From positions 256,046-320,045 of the forward strand of contig CAJJDP010000047.1 in assembly GCA_905182995.1 (NCBI GenBank): a stretch of DNA of 64,000 nt. Direction: 5' to 3'. This document shows positions 12,218-23,150 of this stretch, one piece after another. The translations under genes and the position numbers were made by a program. How positions within the stretch are numbered: position 1 is the first letter of the stretch; every line of letters begins with the position of its first letter. Source of the stretch: Paramecium octaurelia (taxonomy: Eukaryota > Ciliophora > Oligohymenophorea > Peniculida > Parameciidae). The notes under the pieces are model-generated. The model was not told the origin of the DNA. It was given only the letters and a program-made list of their open reading frames with translations, and made no database searches.

Positions 12218-13514
12218 TTTATCAATAATTCTTCATAATATAAAATGGATTTTTGATATTATTATATCTGAAATGAATTTAATTAATTTATGTAAGTTTG
12301 AGAATGTGAATATTTATACTTTAATTTTTTTTGGAATTTGTAAGTTTAACTTTTGATTGTTAATATTTTTTATTTCTAATAAACCATTAAAAAAAAGAAT
12401 TTGAATATTTCATTGTTATTTTATTTTTTCAAACTGAAATATTACTTTCTGAAATTTAATTATTTATCATTAATTGATTCATTTAGAAAATTTATCACCA
12501 TATTCAGCATTTTTGTTTGTTCATAAATTAAGTAAAATGACTTTCAATATGTACGTTATAATGTTCTTATTTTATTATTTATATATTTAAGTAGTTTCTT
12601 AAACCTTACTTTCTGCCAAATATTTGGTTAACTCTATAAAGAAATTGCTTCATAATCATGGAATGTATATTGCTTTAACATTTTTATAAAAGAGGGTATC
12701 CTACTATTAATTCTCTATTTCAATCTATTCAATCAATTTTATTAAAAAATATTTTTTTGAATATAATTGAATACCTATACTGTTCGTTTGCTCTCCAGTT
12801 TCATCAAATATTTCTAAATTTTTGATTTCCTAAATTATAACGCAAAATATATTATCCTCAATTTCATATATTGATACTCAACTTCTGTTCTCTAGATTGT
12901 GATACCTGAAGTTTTTTTTGATTTTTTCCTTCATATAAAAATTTGATTACTCTAATATAAAATTACGACTTGAAATTATCATATACCATTTACTTTTCTA
13001 TACTAAAATAATATTCAATGTAATTTGTTTAATTGTGCCTCAAATTAGTTCTGAACTCATCCAATTCGGTTACATAATCATCCTAATCCAAATATAAGTA
13101 AGCAAAAATCAGTACTATGCTACGCAAATGTTATTTCAGCACCCAAAAAATAATTCCTCATAAAATACCTCAATGATAAAAAAATTTAAATATTTGTGGC
13201 AGCAGATCCTAAATGTTAAGAAAAACGTTTGCTTATTTATCAGTCCTTAGATTTAAAACACACTCCAATGGGCCTAGCATTATCTAAAATAAAAGTGTCT
13301 TGATATTATCATAAAAATGACAATAAAGAATCTATCGTCTTAAAATATATAAATTCCATGAAGTCAAGAAAACTATGCTCAAATATTTTTTGTTACAAAA
13401 AAGCAGAAACTTAGTAGTTACCTCTTCCCCAAGTTATGAAATATATAATCAAAATTCTTCGTAACTTTAAAAATCAAGTGCAATTATATTTATCCAATAT
13501 AATGCATTTATATT
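12218..13514. repeat. copy 2 of triplicated block (1297 bp)
   Basis: It begins right after N12217 with the sequence found at 10885 and ends at N13515, 35 bases short of where copy 1 ends. No difference from copy 1 was seen on reading. Confidence 0.85.
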
Positions 13515-13515
13515 N

Positions 13516-14643
13516 TATTTTTTCAAACTGAAATATTACTTTCTGAAATTTAATTATTTATCATTAATTGATTCATTTAGAAAATTTATCACCATATTCA
13601 GCATTTTTGTTTGTTCATAAATTAAGTAAAATGACTTTCAATATGTACGTTATAATGTTCTTATTTTATTATTTATATATTTAAGTAGTTTCTTAAACCT
13701 TACTTTCTGCCAAATATTTGGTTAACTCTATAAAGAAATTGCTTCATAATCATGGAATGTATATTGCTTTAACATTTTTATAAAAGAGGGTATCCTACTA
13801 TTAATTCTCTATTTCAATCTATTCAATCAATTTTATTAAAAAATATTTTTTTGAATATAATTGAATACCTATACTGTTCGTTTGCTCTCCAGTTTCATCA
13901 AATATTTCTAAATTTTTGATTTCCTAAATTATAACGCAAAATATATTATCCTCAATTTCATATATTGATACTCAACTTCTGTTCTCTAGATTGTGATACC
14001 TGAAGTTTTTTTTGATTTTTTCCTTCATATAAAAATTTGATTACTCTAATATAAAATTACGACTTGAAATTATCATATACCATTTACTTTTCTATACTAA
14101 AATAATATTCAATGTAATTTGTTTAATTGTGCCTCAAATTAGTTCTGAACTCATCCAATTCGGTTACATAATCATCCTAATCCAAATATAAGTAAGCAAA
14201 AATCAGTACTATGCTACGCAAATGTTATTTCAGCACCCAAAAAATAATTCCTCATAAAATACCTCAATGATAAAAAAATTTAAATATTTGTGGCAGCAGA
14301 TCCTAAATGTTAAGAAAAACGTTTGCTTATTTATCAGTCCTTAGATTTAAAACACACTCCAATGGGCCTAGCATTATCTAAAATAAAAGTGTCTTGATAT
14401 TATCATAAAAATGACAATAAAGAATCTATCGTCTTAAAATATATAAATTCCATGAAGTCAAGAAAACTATGCTCAAATATTTTTTGTTACAAAAAAGCAG
14501 AAACTTAGTAGTTACCTCTTCCCCAAGTTATGAAATATATAATCAAAATTCTTCGTAACTTTAAAAATCAAGTGCAATTATATTTATCCAATATAATGCA
14601 TTTATATTATAATTTTAATCCAAAAAATTAATCTTAATTATAT
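13516..14643. repeat. copy 3 of triplicated block (1128 bp)
   Basis: It begins after N13515 at the position matching 11089 of copy 1. It continues past the point where copy 1 broke off, straight into the perfect hairpin at 14644. This is therefore the copy connected to unique sequence on the right. Confidence 0.85.
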
Positions 14644-14679
14644 TTGAGTCAATAAAATTGGCATATTTTATTGACTCAA
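14644..14679. repeat. perfect 15-bp inverted repeat (hairpin)
   Basis: Arms TTGAGTCAATAAAAT and ATTTTATTGACTCAA are exact reverse complements separated by the 6-base loop TGGCAT. It sits exactly at the right boundary of the triplicated block, so it may have stopped sequencing reads. No T-run or coding context points to a bacterial-type terminator. The biological role is unknown. Confidence 0.9.
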
Positions 14680-16040
14680 TATATTTATTTATATTATATT
14701 ATGAAGCCAATTCTAATTTGCATTTGATATTGGTTATATGAATGCAATAATATGATTTAATTGCTATATTGCCATCGTTATGAACTACAACACATTACTA
14801 TTCGACATTCTAAACATAACTTACAAATACTGTTCAAATATTAACACATATATTAGGAAAAAAATCTCGTTCAACTTTGAGAACTTTGATTAAATATATA
14901 AGGGGATGTATTTCAATAACAATCATTTTCACTAACAAACCTTAAAACTAACTCAACTGATTAGTTTGGATTCTGTTCTTTAAGTTGTGCATCTGGTAAA
15001 CTAACATCAATTATCTCATTATTTTCATGATTCTAAATGTACATCAAAGTTGTTTTGCTATTTGAATGTTTGATAAATTTCTAAATTTGTATTTCTTGTA
15101 TTCAACTTCAACTCCGGTAATTTACAATACCTTAAATCATTATATGAAATTTAGTTAAAAATTCCATATATTCATCTGATATGTTAGATTATCTGTTTTA
15201 TATTTGTTTTTATGCATATTTTAATTATTCACAATACGCATTCCTATAAAGCAAATTTGATTTAATATAATAATTAATTATATAAATGAGCTTACAAGAG
15301 TTGAAATTAAAATTATCATTTGTGCTCAAGATATACAATTTCATCCAAGGACGTATTATTTGAGAAAGAATTAAACGGTCACTTACTTTCTTTTAATCAT
15401 TTATGATTATGAATATAAATAAAGTCAAGAGTAATAACCTGAGTTGTCAAATTATAAAAAGTTGTTTCACAAAAATAACATGATAAGCTTTTTTATTTAA
15501 TATTGAAATTGCATATAATTATATTTTAAGTTGTTGTTTAGACTTATAATAATATTTCAAAAACTTCTTGTCAAAATGTAAGATCTCATTTCTAAAAAGG
15601 AAACAACATAATAAGAATTTCTTATAATTATCAAATTGTATTTATTTCTTTTTTGTGAGCAAAACAAATAAAATATCAGATTAAGTAATTGGTTAATTTT
15701 TAAAAAAAGAAGTACACATGATAGCATTTCAGCAATCAATTTTTTCTTAAAACCAAAAGATAAGATTCAAGTTGAAAGGATGAATTAATTACAATTAAAT
15801 TAAAGCAAAGCCTAAAACTTTAGTGCTAACATTTAATGATATTATTCCTGTAAAACAATCATATGAGAGTTCCATAGCAATTTTTGCTACTGTTCGAATC
15901 AGACTAGAAGTTCATTTTCCAATAATATTAATAGTTTTCTTTTCGTGTACTCAATCACAATACAAAATTTAAGTACAAGCCCACATATAAAAAAAGAGGA
16001 GAGACTAAAGATAATTAAAAAGATAAAAAATATTGAATAA
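14680..16040. other. gene-poor AT-rich stretch
   Basis: No intact ciliate-code gene was found. Around 15060-15170 there is a diverged match to part of the triplicated block (for example AATTTCTAAATTTGTATTTC against AATATTTCTAAATTTTTGAT), which suggests an old duplicated relic. Otherwise nothing recognisable. Confidence 0.45.
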
Positions 16041-16328
16041 ATGAAAGCACCCTATGATCAATCAACAGATTTAAACAAAAATGTCCAACAAAATCCAAAA
16101 AAAAAAAATTTGATAAAACTACTTGATACTACTCATAATTTGGTACAATTATGTAATCTGTTGACCGTTTAATTTGATAATTTGCTTAACCAACTCACAG
16201 ATCTATAAGGGAGAATTGAAGCCTTACCTCAAATATCGTAAGAAACCTAACCTAATCAATAAGCAATAGTAGTAAAGAAAAATCAAAAAGATTCAATAAT
16301 ATATATGACATTATAGCCAGCTAATTGA
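16041..16328 (+). CDS. small protein with short coiled coil
   Basis: 95 residues, no intron, TGA 16326..16328. The central part (NLVQLCNLLTVQFDNLLNQL followed by TDLQGRIEALP) is a regular amphipathic helix. It is flanked by a Lys/Asn/Gln-rich head and a Gln-rich tail. Many small complex subunits look like this, and no specific family was recognised. It is the only apparently intact gene in a 9-kb gene-poor region, which lowers confidence somewhat. Confidence 0.55.
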
Positions 16329-16471
16329 TAATAATAAAATCAATAATAGAATACTAGATATTTTATGAATGTCATTTTAATGTAAACTTCCTTATACAAT
16401 GTGAGAACATAAAGAAAAATACAACTGTTCCATAAAAGAAATTAATATTAGGTTATTTTCAAAATCAATCT

Positions 16472-16875
16472 ATTCAAATAATTCTATTCTATTTCATACC
16501 TAAATATTTTATATATTAAAAAATAATTCTATGAATGTTCATATTAAATTTAATAGAAAAATATTTTACAGATTCAAATAATTCTATTAATGCTAATATG
16601 AAATTTAATACCAAATAATTTTTTATATTCAAATAATTCTATTTATGTTCATATGAAATTTAATCCCAAATAAATTTCTATATTCAATAATTCTATTATT
16701 TAATGCCAAAATATTATATCTATTCAAATAATTCTATTCTAGTTAATATGAAATTTAATACAAAAATATTTTACAGATTCAAATCATCCTATTAATGCTC
16801 ATATGAAATTTAATACCAAATAATTTTAAATACTCAAATAATTCTATTAATGTTCATATGAAAGTTAATATCAAC
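16472..16875. repeat. degenerate tandem repeat, period about 55 bp
   Basis: The motif TTCAAATAATTCTATTAATG plus TTCATATGAAATTTAATACC and an AT spacer recurs at about 16472, 16573, 16628, 16683, 16732, 16778 and 16833, with unit lengths of roughly 46-55 bp. It lies immediately next to the 3' end of the transposase relic, so it could be a subterminal repeat of the element. No inverted copy was seen at the other end. Confidence 0.8.
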
Positions 16876-16898
16876 AACAACAACAATTTTATTTATTC

Positions 16899-17975
16899 TC
16901 AATCCTCATTTATTTTACTAATCTTTCTTTGGGTTTATGAAATGAATTCTCCAGAGTTAACTTTATCTTCAAGAAGTGGTAACTTGGAAATGTTGTCAAA
17001 TTGGATAGTCCAATATGTTTAATCAACCATATGCGGTGACATTATTTTTTCACAATTTAAAATTATATTAAATGAATATATTAGTAGGCATCTGGCGATA
17101 AAAAGTAGAATGATTTTAATGAAACTGATATGATTGCTTAGAATATTCAAAACAAATTGACTTTTATAGGCTTGCAAATTATGGTTATTTTTCTACAAAC
17201 TGTGCCAAACTTTTTTGATAGGATTTAATCTAGGGGGTGTATGGAGGCAAAAAGGTAGTGTATTGCGCTTAAAATTTGGAAATCTTTTGCTATGTTGGTT
17301 GGACTTTATTCGAGGACGACCACCAACTCTTCGTTTTTTATATTTTTCATTCATTCTCTGGATCAATTCAATCAAGTGATGCGAATACTCATTTTCATTA
17401 ACATTTCTTTAACTAGTTTAAAAGCCAGAAAGCTTTTAGTCCCAATAGCACCTTGAATTCCAATATTTTATTTTCTAATCTTTAATATTTGGTGTTATAT
17501 ATTTTTTTAAGTTGCAAACATCTTTGAGGTCTTTTTGTGTGGCCTAGACTAGTTTCATTTAGATAAACAATATTCATATTTTCAATATCTGCCCCTAGAA
17601 TTCTAGACGCATAATCAAATTTTAATTAATCATATCTATCCTTATACTCCGATAATCTTTGTTTATATGAAGCCTCATAGCATTCTTTTCACAGCTTACT
17701 TAGATAGTTTTAATAAAATTCAAGTTACAATTAAAATAATTCTCTGGTATTTTTTCATGTTATTACAAATGATTAACTTTAGAGACATTAAGCCCTAAAG
17801 TTGCAGCAATTTTTTGGGTTAAATAGTTATATCTTTAATTAAGTTATATAGATCTTCTATTATTATTCACCGATTTCAGATAGCATTCCATTGTGATAAA
17901 TATTTTCTTATCCTCATTTTCCAAGTAATTTTTTTTTACAGGTTCCCTCTTTTCATCAATATCCCATTTAGTCAT
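16899..17975 (-). pseudogene. Tc1/mariner-type transposase relic
   Basis: Three minus-strand frames follow in order. The first (from 17975) has an HTH-like segment, YNYLTQKIAATLGLNVSKVN. The second reads RYDQLKFDYASRILGADIEN then NIVYLNETSLGHTKRPQR, the first catalytic Asp region of IS630/Tc1/mariner enzymes with DET changed to NET. The third holds RMNEKYKKRRVGGRP and ends HTPPRLNPIKKVWHSL, the typical C-terminal motif (usually PPYSPDLNPIE). The frame breaks twice, and the first catalytic Asp reads Asn, so it is probably inactive. Such elements are normally removed from the ciliate somatic genome, so a retained relic is notable. Confidence 0.7.
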
Positions 17976-18493
17976 AGAACATATTCCTCAAAACTGTGTG
18001 TTGGGAATCCTTTTCTTAAAATAACAATCTGAATGATGACTTTGTAAATTATTATATAATGAACAAGAGACTGATTATTATTTATGTCTTTGGGTGAGTT
18101 ATTGAATTAAGTGTATTTAACTTTAGCAGAAAATATGTTAGCATGTAATTTTTGGTTTATTTCATATTTTGAGTTCCGTTTTGTTTGAGTTGTCTTAGTT
18201 CTTCCTTTGTTGAATATTGAATTTAGAAATAATTATATTGAATCGGAGAAATGAAAAAAAAATTGAAAATATATAAACAAACTTTAAAGACAATTGATTA
18301 TCTTGTTTAAATGAATTATTTACAATTAATTTTTCATTTTTTCAATAACAATACAAAATAATTAGTTATTAAATAATGGTAAGATTGATCATTCAATTAT
18401 ATTCGTTTATTATAACAAGCATTGAACATATAAGCTTTATTAAAATATTCTTACGGTGTGTCACTATTAAATAAAAATAATTTAATAAAAACT
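17976..18493. other. intergenic, no confident gene
   Basis: A short plus-strand frame starts at ATG 18251 (MKKKLKIYKQTLKTIDYLV) but stops after 45 codons and shows no domain. No terminal inverted repeat of the neighbouring transposase relic was found here. The stretch leads into the membrane-protein pseudogene. Confidence 0.4.
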
Positions 18494-20101
18494 ATGTGTA
18501 AATAGTTTGTTGAACAGATTCTTATTAGTCCATACAAGATTTTAGGATCGCCTTCTAAATAGTATCAGTTAATGTTACCTTCTGGAACAGCCAAAAACAG
18601 TTACAAGTATTTTGATCCAGCGAATTCAAAATTTATCCCTTATAATCTTACCTTCAGGATTATTGCTTTGGATGAGTTTTAGGAATAAATTAAGGGGTTG
18701 TCAGGTTCCAATTGCACTTTATAACCGATAGCTTTAATTTAAGATCATAATAAGAATAGTAAAATGTCCAATATGATCTCTCCTAATACGAAGTGATATT
18801 TAATGACACAACCGGAGATTACAATTTAGATAATCTAATCGTTTACTTTAATCGTACTTATGATTAGGACATTGTTTTTTGATTATTTATTTCATGCAAA
18901 AAGGTGGTAGTTCCTTAATACAAAGAAATTCCACCTTATGAAATTTACAATTATGTGAAAAATTATAAATTGTTTCTTGATCTTAGAACATTTCCCTGCT
19001 AATTAGGTGAAGGGTTATAAAGATAATTCTAAAATTAAATCATTGGAATCAAGTATGATAGAACTAAGGGAACATTATTAGAGAGCATATTATTGATACA
19101 ATTTCACATTTTAATGGTAGATCACATTTAGCTTACCCTTATTATTCACTTTTGGATTCCTACTTCCTTGCTCCTTGTGGTGGGGAGTCTATAACAATAA
19201 AGATCGTCTCGATTACTGCTCTGTTAGAAAGACGTGGGGCTACTTATATAATGAATATAGGATTCATGCTTATTTCTGGGAAACACTTAAAATTGTCCAA
19301 AAAGAAATCATTATTATTGTTTTAGCTTGTTATGATGATCATGTCTCAATAAAAGCATCTCTAGTATTTCTCGTTTTATTTGTTTATACTTTTATAGCAA
19401 CTAACCAGTAACCTTATATGACTGAACAATTAAATATAATTGACAAATAATCAGCTGTAATCTGTGCTGTTTCCATTATTTTGGCTAGTTCAATTTACAT
19501 AGTGCAATAATAAGAGTTAATTGAGATTGTATGGCCTTTCTATATAATAATTGGCTTTCTTAATGGCTTTTATATTTTTTGAATGTTAATTTTAATTTTA
19601 TTTGCATATTTCAATAAACTTTAAGAATAGATAGACATATTAAAAGAAGCAATATAAAAATATTTTCCTAATCTAGCGGGGTATCATTCATTCTTGAAAA
19701 ATTTCCCTGAGACTCACAAAAATAAATAATCTAGAAATTAGAAAAAGATATGCGAAATTGAGAGAATATCTAATACCTTAAGCTCGCTTGATTATAGAAT
19801 TTAAAAAGTATAATTCATTCATCATTTAGGTTCAAACGATTAGTTCAAAAAGCACTACTTAAAACAGCACTGATAAGAGCAAATAAGAAAGTCAATAATA
19901 ATATTCAACATAATCTTTCGTGTTGATAATATTGTAATTTTGAATATTCTAAAACACAGTCAAATCAAAAGGAACAAATTCTCGTTTCCAAATACTAAAG
20001 TAGATTAACAATCACTTGCAATACTGCTTTAAAGAGATGATGTGAGATAAAACGAAAACCCATAGAGATCATAATTGAATTCAGAGCAGGAAGATGTTTG
20101 A
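18494..20101 (+). pseudogene. decayed large membrane protein (C-terminal part)
   Basis: Protein-like sequence runs through the region in changing frames with several in-frame TGA codons. It starts QILISPYKILGSPSKQYQLM, then YNLDNLIVYFNRTYDQDIVF, then a membrane part (LPLLFTFGFLLPCSLWWGVY, IIIIVLACYDDHVSIKASLV, EIVWPFYIIIGFLNGFYIF). It closes with a cytoplasmic tail to TGA 20099..20101. The layout and the EIVWPFYIII-type segment recall the C-terminal region of a large ciliate membrane-protein family; that match is from memory and uncertain. TGA interrupts after GFYIF, after DQDIVF and in the tail, so it cannot make a full protein. Confidence 0.6.
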
Positions 20102-20235
20102 TTAAGAAATTAAAAAAAGAATATTTCATATAATTTTTCTACTATTATAAATTCTCGAACACTCTTATTAAAAATATCTAACTTGAAAACATAGTGAATT
20201 TCATTCTGAATTGAATAAATCATTTATAAATAATA

Positions 20236-20795
20236 ATGTAATAAATCATAAGTATTGCTTTGATTTTGCTGTTTGTAAATGGAAGATCATACACATCATA
20301 CAAACAATGCGATGCAACATGGGGATCAGATAAATTAGGAACAGGATCTAGTTCAATTTGTTCAAATGGAAGTTTGATCTCATCAATAGCTATGATATTT
20401 AACACATATGGAGTAACAACAGATGGGGTCACAACTCCAAGAACAATGAATTCATGGTTAAAGAGAAACAACGGCTATGCTTCAGGAGATCTTTTTATTT
20501 GGTCTTCTATCTAGGATTTTGGATTTATTTATTAAGGAAAATTTTCCGCATCTTAAGCAAAATGTATATAGATTAAATTATTTAAGTAAAATTTGATAGA
20601 GGAGATCATGTGATTCTTAGTGTAAATGAAGGGGCTCATTATGTTTTAATGACATCATATTCAGGAGATACTTTTAACGTAAATGACCCAGGATATTCAA
20701 AGACGACTTACCCTTAAACTTCAGTCATTTAAGCTCCTATTTACACATATAGTAAAATGAGTTATTTCAAGAATCATATTTTGAGATTGGAATGA
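20236..20795 (+). CDS. secreted C39-like (papain-fold) protein, catalytic Cys replaced
   Basis: 178 residues with one 23-nt intron (20564..20586). Residues 1-18 form a signal peptide. SYKQCDATWGSDKLGTGSS, then ICSNGSLISSIAMIF, GVTTDGVTTPRTMNSWLK, GAHYVLMTSYSGD and NVNDPGY follow the order of the C39-like peptidase fold. The His (127) and Asp (143) positions are present. Where relatives have Cys in the motif C..GC, this protein has Ser46 (codon AGT, one base from TGT), so it is probably not a normal cysteine protease. Relatives in ciliates are secreted. It could be a pseudoenzyme, a Ser variant or a sequencing error. Confidence 0.75.
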
Positions 20796-20903
20796 TTAAT
20801 ATTAATAATTTAATTTGAATTAATTGTGAGATGATTCTTGTTGAAAACTTTGGATAATATAATCAAAATAAAATCGAGAAGAATTCATATATATTATTTA
20901 TAA

Positions 20904-22065
20904 ATGAATAATAATTCAAGAGATCCACCCAGCAAAATTTTGCTTCTTGTAATTACCCAATTATCCCCAACATTTCCATTGTGTAATGATCTGTTATTTG
21001 AACAATTTGGAAAATATGGGGATATCAAAAAGATTCTAATTTTCGAAAGGGGTAAAGCAAACAAAGCTTTTGTTGAATATTATGATATTAAACATGCAAT
21101 CGAGGCAAGGAAAGATAAAATCGGTAAATATTTGGCTGAGGGGGAAGGAAAGTATGAATTATTTATAAATTTAGATTAACAATACATTTTTCTCGCCTAA
21201 AAAATTTAGATTTGGAGGTAGTTGACAAATCTCGAGGAACTGACTATACTTAAACAAGCATTACTAATTCAGATGTAGTGAAACATTCAAACACAGATGA
21301 TCCAAATGTTTTGAGATAACAATTAGATCAATTTACTCGAACTTTTACATAAACTCCTTAAAGGAATATGAGTCCGTAAAGAAATGAAGAGATAAATAAT
21401 TTACTAAATTCAGATTCTGAAGATGAGGCATAAGACTTCTTAAAATAAAAACCTAATACAACACCTATGATTTCTGAGGATGTCGAAAACATGATCACTC
21501 AAAAACCATCGAAAATTATTAAAATATAATCTATTGATGAAAGAGTAACCGCCAAGATGTTGTATAATATTTTTAATAAATTTGGCAATATAGAAGAAAT
21601 ATTATATGAAAAGCAATTTAAAAGAGTGTTTATAAGATATTAAACAGTAGAGTTTGCTTAAATTGCAAAAGAATATTTAAACAATATAACATTTTTTGAT
21701 CAATAAGTAATAATTTTTCCATCTAAAATAGTGGCGTATAACATACATCCCTTTATATCAATTACAACCAACAACCATTCAAGATGAATATATGATTTAT
21801 TACAATCCAAACGGACCTAAGGTAATTGCTCCACTCTCCAAAACAATTATTTTGAGTGGTGTTTCTGAACCAATGGAGATATCAGAAATGATTCGATTAG
21901 TCGTCAAAGTTACAGGTAACCATAGATATTCAACTAGAAATTAAAATTATTTCCTCTGATAGTTTGGAAATCAGTATGTTGAACATCCCTGAAACTCTAA
22001 AAATTATAGCTGTATTCTCCGATTATGAATTCAAAAATTAAAAACTAGTTATTTCACTGAAATGA
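20904..22065 (+). CDS. RRM RNA-binding protein (PTB/hnRNP-L-like)
   Basis: 363 residues after removing three introns (21152..21174, 21707..21731, 21916..21937; 23, 25 and 22 nt). RRM1 spans about residues 11-90 (ILLLVITQLSPTFPLCNDLL, GDIKKILIFERGKANKAFVEY, ending LTIHFSRLKNLDLE). RRM2 lies at about 180-260 (MLYNIFNKFGNIEEILYEKQ, RVFIRYQTVEFAQIA), and a third, weaker RRM follows (KTIILSGVSEPMEISEMIR). The linker is acidic and Ser/Gln-rich. PTB/hnRNP-L-type RRMs bind pyrimidine-rich RNA and act in splicing or mRNA fate. All splice junctions restore RRM sequence, so the model is good. Confidence 0.85.
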
Positions 22066-22123
22066 GTCTAGTTTAAATCATATTGTAATATAATCTAGAT
22101 CTCTTATTACTTTTATAAATAAA

Positions 22124-22982
22124 ATGTTATTAAAGAATCCATATACAAATAGGCCATAAGATGTTGCCAATTATAAAAAACCAAGCCAATTTAAGTAACC
22201 AACATAGTTTTCCTTAGAGTTTGTCTAATCAACCAGTCCGCCAGGGTCACACTTTGCAACTCTTTATTTGCATCAGAAGAGAACCTTTAATTCTAGGATT
22301 AGCAGTTGTAAATATTAACTGTCTTATCAAAATATATACTTTAACCCTAAAACATTTAAATTGGATATCAACCTTCAAAAATGTAGTAACAATCACAATA
22401 ATAATAATAATTTTTCCAAATTTCAAACTAATTACTCCAGTAGTGCTGTCCTCCAAGTATCAACAGGATAAATCATTTGAACGCCTTAACTATCAATATA
22501 AATGAATTTGAATTCTTGAAACTTCTTAGCAGCTACATGTATAGATAGTTGATACGCAGAATTTTGAAGAACCTATTTATAATTCCTCTCAAAAATTCAA
22601 TAAAACTAATTCCTCATATTGATAATTTGAAGCTTAATAAAATCATTTATATTCGATATTTAATGATAGACCAAAATTCTCTAATATATTATTTTAGAGA
22701 TAAAAAGATTATTTTAAATTGTTTCTCATTAAAACAGAAAAATATAGAAAGAAAAGAAATTTAAGCCTGTATTTAATAAGACTTTCGAATTGATAACTTG
22801 ATTTGAAATTTTAAATAAATGAAAAGAACTTGAATTAGGTGGACTAGGATTTATGGTTAAGCCTGAGTAACATAATATAATTTGTTATTTTAAATTAGTA
22901 AATGGTGAATAACCAGTAGTTTAAAAACACTGTAATACAATTTCGTTTACTAGTAGATATTTAGGAATTTTTTTTCAAATGA
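22124..22982 (+). CDS. Q-rich protein of unknown function (one frame break)
   Basis: It starts MLLKNPYTNRPQDVANYKKP. A 23-nt intron (22195..22217) joins this to FASEENLQFQDQQLQILTVL, a poly-Gln patch (MQQQSQQQQQFFQ) and a helical region (FEFLKLLSSYMYRQLIRRIL). That frame ends at TGA 22804..22806. From there another frame (INEKNLNQVDQDLWLSLSN) continues to TGA 22980..22982 and looks like the same protein, so one indel or an unrecognised intron probably lies near 22800. No known domain. If the first stop is real the protein has about 219 residues. Confidence 0.5.
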
Positions 22983-23150
22983 TCACCCAATAACTTAAGA
23001 TTAGATTTTATATCCGTATAAAGGTATAAGCTACCTAACTTAATAACTTTTGAGACATAATCAAAAGAAAGAAAATAAAAGATCGAATTTCAAAGTAAAA
23101 CATGTAAAATTTAAAAAACTTGATATGAATAAAATTTATATATTTATAAA

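Noticed and set aside
10885-14643. Genuine tandem satellite or rDNA-like repeat
   Set aside because: The copies are identical, truncated at different points and separated by single Ns, which fits an assembly artefact better.
22221-22505. 94-codon plus-strand ORF
   Set aside because: It is an alternative frame of the Q-rich gene; the frame rich in Gln and continuing downstream is favoured after removing intron 22195..22217.
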